Assembly (NCBI RefSeq): GCF_014358075.1
Contig: NZ_JACONT010000017.1
Location: 21,490-85,489, forward strand
Direction of reading: 5' to 3'
DNA length: 64,000 nucleotides
Origin: Sphingomonas albertensis
Lineage (GTDB): Bacteria > Pseudomonadota > Alphaproteobacteria > Sphingomonadales > Sphingomonadaceae
Position numbers and translations under genes: made by a program. The notes under the pieces are model-generated. The model was given only the letters and a program-made list of their open reading frames with translations. It searched no databases and was not told where the DNA came from. Shown piece by piece: positions 43,168 to 51,670 of the stretch. Within the stretch, counting starts at the first letter, position 1; each line of letters begins with the position of its first letter.

Positions 43168-43779
43168 ATGGCGAAATCGAAAAACGAACATGTCGCGCCG
43201 ATCAACCAACACATCGGATCCTGGCGGGGAACGCGGATCGACATCGTCGGGGATCACATAGCCAACATCCCGGCGATGCTGTCCATAGCGGGGATGTTCG
43301 CTCGCGAGGCGGACGGTATGACGATCGTGGGTGGGCTGTCTCATTTGGACGACGCGTTGGGCGGCGCCGTGCGCCGGATGCGATCCGACGGCATCTTCGA
43401 AGGTCGGCTTGGAGAGACCATGGTGCTGTCCGCCCCGCCCCTCCCCGTCAGGGCGGACGCGATACTGATGATCGGGCTGGGCGACCCGACCGAATGGTCG
43501 CCTGAGGTAATGCGATCCGTCGTCGCCGTGGCGGCACGGAGGGCCATGCAGCTTGCCGTGTCCAGCGTCGCCTTTGCGCCGGGTCTGCATGACAGCGGCC
43601 TGCGGGGCCGCAAGGTGCTGGGCGCTGAAATGGCCATGCTGACCGGGTTGTGCGGTGAAATCGAAGTCGCAGCAGGCAAGCCACCCGAACAATGGGTCTT
43701 CTGCGCCCATCCTGCGCACTTCGAAGTCACAACGCGCGATTTCGCGCTGGCCTTCAACGACCTGTCGGCGCCATGCTGA
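43168..43779 (+). CDS. Stand-alone peptidase M17 N-terminal-like domain protein (second copy)
   Basis: This 203-aa paralogue of the gene at 273-887 has VGGLSHLDDALGGAV, GRLGETMVLS, LMIGLGDPTEWSPEVM and AFAPGLHDSGL in the same order, and likewise lacks the catalytic M17 domain. Its last 7 bp (ATGCTGA) contain the start of a NarL-type response regulator, so translation is coupled. A regulatory or ligand-sensing role feeding that regulator is inference. The N-terminus (KSKNEHVAPINQHIG) is polar and not a signal peptide. Confidence 0.72.
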   Translation: MAKSKNEHVAPINQHIGSWRGTRIDIVGDHIANIPAMLSIAGMFAREADGMTIVGGLSHLDDALGGAVRRMRSDGIFEGRLGETMVLSAPPLPVRADAILMIGLGDPTEWSPEVMRSVVAVAARRAMQLAVSSVAFAPGLHDSGLRGRKVLGAEMAMLTGLCGEIEVAAGKPPEQWVFCAHPAHFEVTTRDFALAFNDLSAPC

Positions 43780-44414
43780 CGACCGTGACGACATCCAAGA
43801 TAATCCGCGTCCTGGTCGTCGACGACCATCCCTTTCTTCGTGAGGGCGTGCGCGCGGTCATCGCGACGCAGGCGGACCTGTGCGTGGTGGCCGAGGCCTG
43901 CAACGGGACCGGGGCGGTCGAGCAATACCGCGCGCACCTTCCCGACGTCGTGCTCATGGACCTGCAGATGCCCGGTATGAGCGGGCTCGAAGCTATCGTA
44001 GCGATCAGGTCCGAGTGGCCTGACGCGCGGATCGTTGTCCTCACCACCTACTCGGGCGACGCGCAGGCGTTGCGTGCATTGAGGGCCGGCGCCTCCGGGT
44101 ACATCCTCAAGAGCAGCCTGCGAAAGGAGCTGCTGGATACCATCCGCTCGGTATCCGCCGGCGGTAAGCACCTCGACACGGCCGTGGCGACGGACATCGC
44201 CATGCACGTCATCGAGGACGCGCTGACCGATCGGGAGATCAGCGTACTGGAACTGGCTGCCGCGGGTAACTCGAACCGGGCCATAGGCAACCGGCTCAAC
44301 CTCGCGGAGGAAACCGTGAAGGGGCACATGAAGGCAATCTTCATAAAGCTTTCGGCAGCGGATCGCACGCATGCCGTCGCCATCGCAGCCCGCCGGGGAA
44401 TAATCGACCTCTGA
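43773..44414 (+). CDS. NarL-family response regulator
   Basis: This 213-aa protein has a receiver (VLVVDDHPFLREGVRAV, DVVLMDLQMPGMSG, VVLTTYSGD, LKSSLRKELL) and a LuxR HTH (LTDREISVLELAAAGNSN, NLAEETVKGHMKAIFIKL). The N-terminal nine residues before the receiver are from the overlap with the M17-N-like gene. No kinase lies directly beside it; the orphan kinase at 47006 is the nearest candidate downstream. Confidence 0.92.
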   Translation: MLTTVTTSKIIRVLVVDDHPFLREGVRAVIATQADLCVVAEACNGTGAVEQYRAHLPDVVLMDLQMPGMSGLEAIVAIRSEWPDARIVVLTTYSGDAQALRALRAGASGYILKSSLRKELLDTIRSVSAGGKHLDTAVATDIAMHVIEDALTDREISVLELAAAGNSNRAIGNRLNLAEETVKGHMKAIFIKLSAADRTHAVAIAARRGIIDL

Positions 44415-44430
44415 CGGGGGTTTCCGGCTG

Positions 44431-44449
44431 GACCACCTATATCTTGGTC
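44431..44449. promoter_or_regulatory. GACCA-N9-TGGTC inverted repeat upstream of an AraC gene
   Basis: GACCA (44431-44435) and TGGTC (44445-44449) flank an AT-rich CCTATATCT. It lies between the NarL-type gene and the AraC gene, about 105 bp upstream of the latter, and may be an operator overlapping a promoter. Only the symmetry supports it. Confidence 0.35.
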
Positions 44450-44554
44450 TAGTCTTCACCGACCTTAGTGGTGGAGGACCGAACCTCACGTCCGATACCG
44501 TCGGCACGCCCCCTCCCCGTACGATGCAGCATCAACAATCGGGGACCACCGATC

Positions 44555-45115
44555 ATGCTGCAACAATCGATGCTCAACCATTCCTCGCTGCCCCCTCGGG
44601 TTTCGCCGCCCATGCTGACGGATCTGATCGCCGGGGCCCGACGGTCCCTCGAGGCCGATCCGATCCTGGCTCGCGAGTACCTGGACCGCATCGCGGCCCT
44701 GTTCTCGAAGACCATCGACCCCTTCGAGGCCGTGCTGATACCCGCGCTGCCGGTCGTCGCCGGCGTCGAGGCGGCCAAGGGCGGTCTCACTCCTTGGCAG
44801 ATCGCCCGAGTCCGTGAGCACATCGACGAGAAGCTGGAACAGACCGTTCTCGTCGAAGCGCTGGCTTCGGTGGCTCGCCTGAGTTCGGGACACTTCTGTC
44901 GTGCGTTCAAGGTCAGCATAGGCGAGACGCCGCACGCGTTCCTGATCCGCCAGCGCATCCGCCGTGCCCAGACGCTGATGCTACGGACGACCGACAACCT
45001 CAGCCAGATCGCCTGTGCGTGCGGCCTGACGGATCAGGCTCACCTCACCAGGTTGTTTCGACGGATCGTCGGGGAGACGCCACTCGTGTGGCGTCGCTCA
45101 TGGCGCGAGGGCTGA
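44555..45115 (+). CDS. AraC family transcriptional regulator, short form (second copy)
   Basis: This 186-aa protein has the double HTH (VLVEALASVARLSSGHFCRAF, ETPHAFLIRQRIRRAQTLML, CACGLTDQAHLTRLFRRIVG) and shares the LTPWQ lead-in with the copy at 14376. The N-terminal part is helical with no cupin sensor. ATG 44555 follows GGGGACC. It converges on a broken FMN reductase, overlapping it by 18 bp. Confidence 0.9.
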   Translation: MLQQSMLNHSSLPPRVSPPMLTDLIAGARRSLEADPILAREYLDRIAALFSKTIDPFEAVLIPALPVVAGVEAAKGGLTPWQIARVREHIDEKLEQTVLVEALASVARLSSGHFCRAFKVSIGETPHAFLIRQRIRRAQTLMLRTTDNLSQIACACGLTDQAHLTRLFRRIVGETPLVWRRSWREG

Positions 45116-45727
45116 ATTCCACATATGGTTTGCAGCGGAAGTGCGCGAGCGCTGTTCCTTGGCGGCCGTAGCCCACCAGAGGACATCGTCGGCGAAGCCC
45201 GCGAAGTTGTGATCCAGGGCGTCTCCGGCCTGGCCCACCGGATTGGCCTCCGGATCGAGCGTCGAGGCGATCGGTCCCACGGCTACGCTGCGTGGCACCA
45301 CGACCATCCCCAGTTCCGCCAGCGTCGGATGCCAGGCGCATCCGGCCCGCACCCCGCCGAAGCGTCCGGTCGAGTATGTCGCGAGCGCAGCCGGTTTCCG
45401 GAGCCACTCGTCCTGGAAGTGGTCGACCAGGTTCTTCAGTCCCGCCTGCATTCCCTAGTTGTATTCGCCCGCCACGAAGAGAAACGCATCGGCCGCTGCG
45501 AGCTTCTTCGACAGCGCCTCCATCACCGGAGGGGCGGCGCCTGGAGCGAACTCGTCATACATCCTGTCGAGCATCGGAAGCCCAACTTCGCGGGCGTCCA
45601 CGAGTTCGGCGTCGACACCCCGCTTGCGGAACTGCCGGATGCTGTAGTCTGCCAGCCTTATGCCCATGCGATCGGCTCGATAGGAGCCATAGAGGACGAG
45701 TAGCCGGAGCGTCACGACGGTCGCCAT
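45098..45727 (-). pseudogene. NADPH-dependent FMN reductase interrupted by an amber codon
   Basis: Reading from ATG 45727, the frame gives LRLLVLYGSYRADRMG (FMN phosphate loop) to FLFVAGEYN, then a TAG at 45457-45455, and continues in the same frame as GMQAGLKNLVDHFQDEW and GRFGGVRAGCAWHPTLAE to 45098. Family members read GEYN-W-G at this point, so one base change TGG to TAG explains the break. Both halves are otherwise intact, which indicates recent inactivation, a sequencing error or amber read-through. The first half alone lacks part of the flavin site. It converges with the AraC gene. Confidence 0.85.
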
Positions 45728-45803
45728 CCGTGCGGTGCCGATGTCGAGGCGCACAAGTCGACGCGGTCTGAGATGTCGGGTTCGAAGCGGTGGCGGGTCG
45801 GCA

Positions 45804-45932
45804 TCAGTCGAACCTGAAACTGGCCGGCGGATCGCTTGCCGGAAAGCTTTCGAGTTCCGCCTCTTCGATTGCGTCCTCCACGGGATCGATGTCGGACGGG
45901 GGTGCGTTCGCTTCGGGTTCGCAGGGGTTCAT
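45804..45932 (-). CDS. Small acidic protein, 42 aa, ESFPASDPPA type
   Basis: This gene is too short for routine ORF lists. ATG 45932 is preceded by AAAGGAAA at good spacing. The protein is acidic (DIDPVEDAIEEAELE) and ends in ESFPASDPPASFRFD. The FPASDPP motif recurs at the C-terminus of many small bacterial proteins of unknown function. It lies 76 bp upstream of the broken FMN reductase on the same strand and may be its leader gene. Confidence 0.7.
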   Translation of the reverse strand: MNPCEPEANAPPSDIDPVEDAIEEAELESFPASDPPASFRFD

Positions 45933-46263
45933 GGAGATTTCCTTTCGGTATCACCATGTTCCGTCTCTCCAGACCGGTATTGCATCCTCCGCGCGTGGTT
46001 TGCACGGAATGGCCGAAGGCGGGCGCGGTGCCCAGCCTGCACCGGACGAAGATCCAAAGTGGAAGCGCACGTGCTTCCTGCGGTTCCGGTCACGCAAAGA
46101 GACTTCGAGAACCGCCTTACCGCACGTTCGACCAAATTGGTTCGCCGGGTGCAAGCGGCGCAACGAACCCGGAGCTATCAGACGGTCAGCGCCAATCCCT
46201 GCCCGGCCCGAGATCGAGGCCCCGGTTCGACGGCGCGCACGCACTGCCGCGAAGGAGATTGAG
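45933..46263. other. Intergenic region, no gene seen
   Basis: This interval of 331 bp separates the 42-aa gene from the divergent second orphan gene, so it should hold two promoters. Open frames run through it, but the protein sequences are Arg-rich and have no ribosome-binding sites. No repeat stood out. Confidence 0.45.
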
Positions 46264-46581
46264 ATGCGAGGATTTCAGGCCGTTCCACAACTCGACGACC
46301 ACGAATGGTCAGCGGTCGCGTACGCCCTGGACGACGCCTACGGCATTGGTCTGCCACGAGCGCTCTCGAGCGAGAGGGCCGGGCTGCTAGGTCGGATCGC
46401 ATCGATGCTGTTTGGATGGGGGGAACGTCCTGCGATCTCCGATCCGCGCAGCGACGCAGTCAGGCGTTTCGTATGGGCGAGCCGTCTCCGCAGTCCGGAG
46501 GCAGCGCAGTTCATGCCCGCTCTTTCGGACCTGGGCTTCAGCCTTGCACAGATCGACGCTCTCGCGCTGCTTTCGCACTGA
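46264..46581 (+). CDS. Conserved 105-aa protein, second copy of the orphan family at 5098
   Basis: The protein matches the orphan at 5098-5409 in order: DHEWSAVAYALDDAYG, RIASMLFGWGERP, DAVRRFVWASR and LGFSLAQIDALALLSH. It lacks the KCGCG stretch of the first copy, so that segment is not essential to the family. It is soluble and unrecognised. Ribosome-binding site GAAGGAGA. It lies 424 bp upstream of the orphan kinase. Confidence 0.72.
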   Translation: MRGFQAVPQLDDHEWSAVAYALDDAYGIGLPRALSSERAGLLGRIASMLFGWGERPAISDPRSDAVRRFVWASRLRSPEAAQFMPALSDLGFSLAQIDALALLSH

Positions 46582-47005
46582 CGCGGAGGCCGCGGTCTCG
46601 GGTGGGCAGCGCCTCGCCCGTCGGTCATGACGACTGGCCGCTATCTTTGACGCCTTCGTAGCACGACCGACGATGAATGCGACGAAGGCCGGACCGGTGC
46701 GCGCAAACTGTGCCGTTCGAGCGCGGGATGTGCCGAGCCCTCTCGATCTGGTCTGCGCAATCCTTGAAGCGAAGATGTCCGGTATCGTTTCGCCAGATGA
46801 ATGATGAACAGCGGCTAGTCATTTCGATGCGATCGTTCGAACAGCGCATGTTTCCTACAAGATGTCACGATCATCATCGAGCAACCTGCGTCGGACTGCA
46901 TCACTACCGCGAGTGACGAACATGCGCACCATCCTCGCTTTCCAACCGACTGCGGCCTCCAGCCATTCGGGGCCGCCAAGATCGCGCACTCGAGAGGACA
47001 GCACC

Positions 47006-47686
47006 GTGCTGACGGAGAACCTTAGACTGACGATGGCGACGGCCGGCCACGATCTCAGACAGCCGCTCCAGATCATCCTGGGGGCCGTCGAGAGGCTCGG
47101 CAAGTTGGCGAGCGATGACACCGACATGATGTGGCTGAATGCCGCCCGCGATCAGGTCTCTCGACTGTCCGACGGACTGGAGGATCTCACCGACGCTGCC
47201 CGCCGGCCGCGGGACGATCGTCCGAGCCCTGAACTGCAGGCCGTCAGGGTGGGTGGTCTTCTTTCCAAGGTCGCGGCCGAGTTCGCTCCGGCCGCTGCCG
47301 AACGAGGCCTCAGGCTGCGGTTCGTCGACTGTGCGGCGATCATCACGACCGACCCTGAACTGCTCGTCTGCGCCCTCCGGAATCTCGTGTCGAACGGCTT
47401 GAAGTATACCCGCCACGGAGGTGTGGTCATCGGGTGCAGGCGCCGACGCGGACTTCTGTTCATCGACGTCGTCGACAGCGGGATGGGCATCTCGTCGGAC
47501 GACTGCCGCCACATCTTCGACGCATACCGCCAAGTCGATGCGCGGGCGGACGGCATCGGGCTGGGTCTCTACCTGGTACACACCAACTGCATTGCGCTCG
47601 GCCATCAGCTCGACTGCGAGTCCGTCCCCGGTCGAGGATCCCGGTTCAGCATCGGGGTCGGCGCGGTTTCCCCATCGAACGGATAG
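47006..47686 (+). CDS. Soluble histidine kinase without a sensor domain
   Basis: This protein of about 226 aa contains a HisKA-like segment (TAGHDLRQPLQIILGAVERL, with the His) and an ATPase with LRNLVSNGLKYT (N box), VDSGMGIS (G1) and IGLGLYL (G2), ending RGSRFSIGVG. No sensor or membrane part is present. GTG 47006 is preferred since GAGGA lies 7 nt ahead; ATG 46862 or 46922 would add up to 48 residues without domain similarity. The 46582-46861 region before it shows no gene. A partner could be the NarL or FixJ regulator nearby. Confidence 0.8.
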   Translation: MLTENLRLTMATAGHDLRQPLQIILGAVERLGKLASDDTDMMWLNAARDQVSRLSDGLEDLTDAARRPRDDRPSPELQAVRVGGLLSKVAAEFAPAAAERGLRLRFVDCAAIITTDPELLVCALRNLVSNGLKYTRHGGVVIGCRRRRGLLFIDVVDSGMGISSDDCRHIFDAYRQVDARADGIGLGLYLVHTNCIALGHQLDCESVPGRGSRFSIGVGAVSPSNG

Positions 47687-47884
47687 CGATCGACGTCCAA
47701 CCGTCCTCATCGCGTCAGGATCATCCAAGACCGTCGCGGTCTGCCGCGGCAAACCCCTCTCACGGATCTCGATGACGCAGCTTGTCAGATCCATCGAACG
47801 AAAACGCTCAGATTATACAGATGCCGGCGATGACGTGGGCGAAGTAGATCGGGGTTCACCAGTCAGATCCATCGGGAGACAATT

Positions 47885-48547
47885 ATGACCATCACCGCAA
47901 CGGCAACACCGGGCAAGTCGCTCATCTCGCCGACCGATCACGTCCTCGTCCTGATCGACTTCCAGTCGCAGATGGCATTCGCGACCAAGTCGATCTCGAC
48001 CGAGCTTCTCCGCAACAACGCAGCGCTGATCAGCCGCGGAGCGAAGTCGTTCGACGTGCCGACGATCCTTACGACGGTCGCCGTCGACAGCTTCTCCGGG
48101 CCGATGTTCGACGAGATCAAGGAGGCGTTTCCAGGCCAGGCGATGCTCGACCGCACCTCGATGAACACCTGGGAGGACCAAGGCGTGATCGACGAGGTCA
48201 ACCGCATCGGCAAGGAGCGGATCGTGTTCGCCGGCCTCTGGACGAGCGTCTGCATCGTCGGCCCAATCGCCTCCGCGATCGATCAGGGCTTCGACTGCTA
48301 CTTCATCGCCGATGCCTGCGGCGACATCTCGGTCGAAGCGCATGACCGCGCGGTGCAGCGCATGATCCAGCTCGGCGCCAAGCCGATGACCTCGCTCCAG
48401 TATCTGCTCGAACTGCAGCGCGACTGGGCTCGGACGGAGACCTACGACTCGACCACCGGCATCGCGAAGAAGTGGGGCGGCGCCTACGGGCTCGGCGTCA
48501 CCTACGCGAAGACGATGTTCGGCGCGTCCGAAGGCGCCCACGCCTGA
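47885..48547 (+). CDS. Isochorismatase-family hydrolase (YcaC-like, second copy)
   Basis: This 220-aa protein has VLVLIDFQSQM with the catalytic Asp, DRTSMNTWEDQ, and FAGLWTSVCIVGP with the nucleophile Cys. It is similar to the copy at 38162 and has a C-terminal extension (KKWGGAYGLGVTYAK). Ribosome-binding site GGGAGAC. It is first of a same-strand array with a haloperoxidase-like hydrolase 41 bp downstream. Confidence 0.9.
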   Translation: MTITATATPGKSLISPTDHVLVLIDFQSQMAFATKSISTELLRNNAALISRGAKSFDVPTILTTVAVDSFSGPMFDEIKEAFPGQAMLDRTSMNTWEDQGVIDEVNRIGKERIVFAGLWTSVCIVGPIASAIDQGFDCYFIADACGDISVEAHDRAVQRMIQLGAKPMTSLQYLLELQRDWARTETYDSTTGIAKKWGGAYGLGVTYAKTMFGASEGAHA

Positions 48548-48588
48548 CGTCTTTCCCGGCCTTCATCCCAAATGCACGGAGACCCTTC

Positions 48589-49425
48589 ATGACCTACGTA
48601 ACCACCCAGGACGGCGCCGAGATCTTCTACAAGGACTGGGGTCCGAAGGACGCCCAGCCGATCATGTTCCATCACGGCTGGCCGCTGTCGTCGGACGACT
48701 GGGACACGCAGATGCTGTTCTTCCTCGACAACGGCTTCCGCGTCGTCGCTCACGACCGCCGCGGTCATGGCCGCTCGAGCCAGATCGGCACGGGTCACGA
48801 CATGGACCACTACGCCGCGGACGCGGCCGCCGTGGTCGAGCACCTCGACCTGACCAACGTCGTGCACATCGGTCACTCGACGGGCGGCGGCGAGGTCGCG
48901 CGCTACGTCGCCAAGTATGGCCAGCCCCAGGGCCGCGTCGCGAAGATGGTGCTGGTGAGCTCCGTTCCGCCGATCATGGTCAAGACCGACAGCAACCCGG
49001 ATGGTCTGCCTATCGAAGTGCTCGACGGCATTCGCGCCGGCCTGGCCGCCAGCCGCACCAAGCTGTTCCTCGATTTCGCGACAGGGCCCTTCTACGGCTT
49101 CAACCGTCCGGGCGCGAAGGTCGAGCAGTCGGTGATCGACAACTGGTGGCGTCAGGGCATGATGGGCAGCGCTCAGGCTCACTATCTCGGCATCAAGGCG
49201 TTTTCCGAGACGGACCAGACTGAAGACCTCAAGGCGATCACCGTGCCTTCGCTGGTGCTGCAGGGCGATGACGACCAGGTCGTTCCCTACAAGAACGCCT
49301 CGGTGAAGCAGGCCGACCTGCTGCCGAACGCGACGCTCAAGATCTATCCGGGGTTCAGTCACGGCATGCTGACCGTCGATGCCGATACGATCAACCCGGA
49401 CCTGCTCGCCTTCGTGCGCAGCTGA
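48589..49425 (+). CDS. Alpha/beta-hydrolase, non-heme haloperoxidase-like (second copy)
   Basis: This 278-aa protein has HHGWPLSSDDW, HDRRGHGRSSQ, the nucleophile IGHSTGGGEVARY, and the late Asp (QGDDDQVVP) and His (GFSHGMLT). It is paralogous to 41911-42732. It lacks a signal peptide. It is flanked by isochorismatase and XapX genes, with 25 bp to XapX, indicating one transcript. Confidence 0.92.
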   Translation: MTYVTTQDGAEIFYKDWGPKDAQPIMFHHGWPLSSDDWDTQMLFFLDNGFRVVAHDRRGHGRSSQIGTGHDMDHYAADAAAVVEHLDLTNVVHIGHSTGGGEVARYVAKYGQPQGRVAKMVLVSSVPPIMVKTDSNPDGLPIEVLDGIRAGLAASRTKLFLDFATGPFYGFNRPGAKVEQSVIDNWWRQGMMGSAQAHYLGIKAFSETDQTEDLKAITVPSLVLQGDDDQVVPYKNASVKQADLLPNATLKIYPGFSHGMLTVDADTINPDLLAFVRS

Positions 49426-49450
49426 CTCCACGACGTCGAGGAGACCTTTC

Positions 49451-49714
49451 ATGAAGCCCTATCTCATTTCGCTCGCCGCGGGCCTGCTGATCGGCGCCAT
49501 CTACAGCCTCCTCGACGTCAAGTCGCCGGCACCGCCGATGATCGCCCTGGTCGGTCTGCTCGGCATCCTGCTCGGTGAGCAGGTGATGCCGATCGCCCGG
49601 CGGGTGATCGACGGACAGCCGATCAGGACGGCTATCGCCGGCACCTGTTCGGGCACCGTGCTCGGACGGTTGCCTGGCGACCCGGCAGCACCGCCCCCAC
49701 GCGACGTCGCATGA
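49451..49714 (+). CDS. XapX-domain small membrane protein
   Basis: This 87-aa protein has two hydrophobic helices (LISLAAGLLIGAIYSLL, MIALVGLLGILLG) separated by DVKSPAPP, the XapX signature, then GEQVMPI. Its function is unknown, but it often accompanies amidohydrolase genes. The last codons overlap the amidohydrolase start (ATGA). The ribosome-binding site is GAGGAGA. Confidence 0.88.
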   Translation: MKPYLISLAAGLLIGAIYSLLDVKSPAPPMIALVGLLGILLGEQVMPIARRVIDGQPIRTAIAGTCSGTVLGRLPGDPAAPPPRDVA

Positions 49715-51648
49715 CGCCCACGCGCCGCGAGACGCTGGCAGGCGGCGCTGCGGCGATGGCCCTGCTCGCGACACCTGCCGCCGCCATTAAACGGAGAAAA
49801 TCCATGTCCGACATGATCATCGTCAACGCCAAGGTGACGACACTCGACCGCGAGAACCCGGAAGCTCAGGCGATCGCCATACGCGACGGAAAGTTCCTGA
49901 CGGTGGGCAGTGAGCAGGAGGTGCGCGCCGCGGCACCGGGCGCTGACGTCATCGATGCGAAGGGCCGCCGCATCATTCCCGGGCTGATCGACAGCCACAT
50001 GCATGTCATCCGCGGCGGGCTCAACTACAACATGGAACTACGCTGGGACGGCGTGCCGAGCCTCGCCGACGCGATGGCGATGCTCAAGCGGCAGGTCGAC
50101 AACACCCCCGCCCCGCAATGGGTGCGCGTCGTCGGTGGATTCACCGAACACCAGTTCGCCGAGAAGCGCCTGCCGACGATCGCCGAACTGAACGCGGTCG
50201 CGCCCGATACGCCGGTGTTCATCCTCCACCTCTACGACCGCGCGCTGCTGAACGCCGCGGCGCTGCGCGTCGTCGGCTACGGCAAGGACACCCCCAACCC
50301 GCCAGGCGGCGAGATCGTCCGCGATGCGGCGGGCAACCCGACCGGCCTGCTGCTCGCGCACCCCAATGCGACGATCCTCTATTCGACGCTCGCCAAGGGA
50401 CCGAAGCTGCCACCGGAGTATCAGCTCAACTCCACCCGCCACTTCATGCGCGAGATGAACTCGCTCGGCGTCACCGGCGTGATCGATGCAGGCGGCGGCT
50501 TCCAGAACTATCCCGACGACTATGAGATCATCGAGAAGCTACATGCGGACGACCAGCTGACGCTGCGCATCAGCTACAACCTCTTCACCCAGAAGCCGAA
50601 GGAGGAGCTCTCCGACTTCCAGGGTTGGGTGAAGCAGGTCACGCCCGGCCAGGGCGACGACAAGTACCGCCACAACGGCGCCGGCGAGATGCTCGTCTAT
50701 TCCGCTGCCGACTTCGAGGACTTCCGCGTCGAGCGCCCCGACATGCCGGCGAACATGGAAGACGATCTTGAACCCGTCATCCGCCTGCTCGCCGAGCACA
50801 AGTGGCCGTGGCGCCTGCATGCGACCTACGACCAGACGATCGGCCGCGCGCTCGACGTGTACGAGAAGGTGGCGAAGGACATCCCGTTCGACGGGATCAA
50901 CTGGTTCTTCGACCATGCCGAGACGATCACCGACCGCAACATCGATCGGATCGCAGCGCTCGGCGGCGGCATCGCGGTCCAGCACCGCATGGCGTATCAG
51001 GGCGAGTATTTCGTCGAACGCTACGGCGCCAAGGCCGCCGAGCGGACGCCGCCGATCGCCAAGATGCTCGCCGCCGGGATCCATGTCGGCGCCGGCACCG
51101 ACGCCACGCGCGTCGCGAGCTACAATCCATGGGTGTCGCTCAACTGGCTGGTGACCGGCAGGACCGTCGGCGGCCTCGGCCTCTACCCCGGTGCCAACCG
51201 CGTCAGCCGCGAGAAGGCGCTGGCGATGTGGACGCACGAGAACACCTGGTTCTCGAACGAGGTCGGCAAGAAGGGCCGGATCAAGGCCGGGCAACTCGCC
51301 GATCTCGCGGTGCTGTCGGACGACTATCTGACCGTCCCGGAGACCGACATCCCTCATCTGCGGTCCGTCCTGACGCTGCTCGGCGGCAAGGTGGTGTTCG
51401 GCGAAGGCGACTACGCACCGCTAGCGCCGGCGCTGCCCAAGCCGATGCCCGACTGGTCGCCGGTCGCGACGTTCGGTGGCTACCACCGCACGCCGGAAGC
51501 CTCCGCCAAGCTCGCCGCCGCCTGCGGATGCGCGAGCGGATGCTCTGTTCACGGCCACGACCATGCAGCGGCACTCGGTCGCGACGTCCCGGTCGCCGAC
51601 GTCCAGAGCTTCTGGGGTTCGTTCGGCTGCGGCTGCTGGGCGGTCTGA
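49711..51648 (+). CDS. Metal-dependent amidohydrolase (YtcJ-like) with Cys/His-rich tail
   Basis: This 645-aa protein starts with a Tat-like signal (TRRETLAGGAAAMALLATPA), then IVNAKVTTLD, the metal motif GLIDSHMH, later His/Asp ligands (HATYDQT, FDHAETI, GAGTDATRVASYNPW). Such proteins hydrolyse amide or related bonds. The last 44 residues contain CGCASGC, HGHDH and CGCW, a possible extra metal site. An internal ATG at 49804 has GGAG at good spacing and would give a cytosolic form of 614 aa. Start overlaps XapX by 4 bp. Confidence 0.9.
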   Translation: MTPTRRETLAGGAAAMALLATPAAAIKRRKSMSDMIIVNAKVTTLDRENPEAQAIAIRDGKFLTVGSEQEVRAAAPGADVIDAKGRRIIPGLIDSHMHVIRGGLNYNMELRWDGVPSLADAMAMLKRQVDNTPAPQWVRVVGGFTEHQFAEKRLPTIAELNAVAPDTPVFILHLYDRALLNAAALRVVGYGKDTPNPPGGEIVRDAAGNPTGLLLAHPNATILYSTLAKGPKLPPEYQLNSTRHFMREMNSLGVTGVIDAGGGFQNYPDDYEIIEKLHADDQLTLRISYNLFTQKPKEELSDFQGWVKQVTPGQGDDKYRHNGAGEMLVYSAADFEDFRVERPDMPANMEDDLEPVIRLLAEHKWPWRLHATYDQTIGRALDVYEKVAKDIPFDGINWFFDHAETITDRNIDRIAALGGGIAVQHRMAYQGEYFVERYGAKAAERTPPIAKMLAAGIHVGAGTDATRVASYNPWVSLNWLVTGRTVGGLGLYPGANRVSREKALAMWTHENTWFSNEVGKKGRIKAGQLADLAVLSDDYLTVPETDIPHLRSVLTLLGGKVVFGEGDYAPLAPALPKPMPDWSPVATFGGYHRTPEASAKLAAACGCASGCSVHGHDHAAALGRDVPVADVQSFWGSFGCGCWAV

Positions 51649-51670
51649 TCACGAGAATAGGAGAAGAATA

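Noticed and set aside
42834..43244. Minus-strand frame of 136 codons in the gap before the second M17-N-like gene
   Set aside because: A short stretch looks protein-like, but it overlaps the M17-N-like gene, lacks a ribosome-binding site and ends in low-complexity sequence.
46625..46849. Minus-strand 74-codon frame between the orphan gene and the kinase
   Set aside because: It has no ribosome-binding site and a basic, Cys/Arg-rich composition unlike the small genes accepted here.
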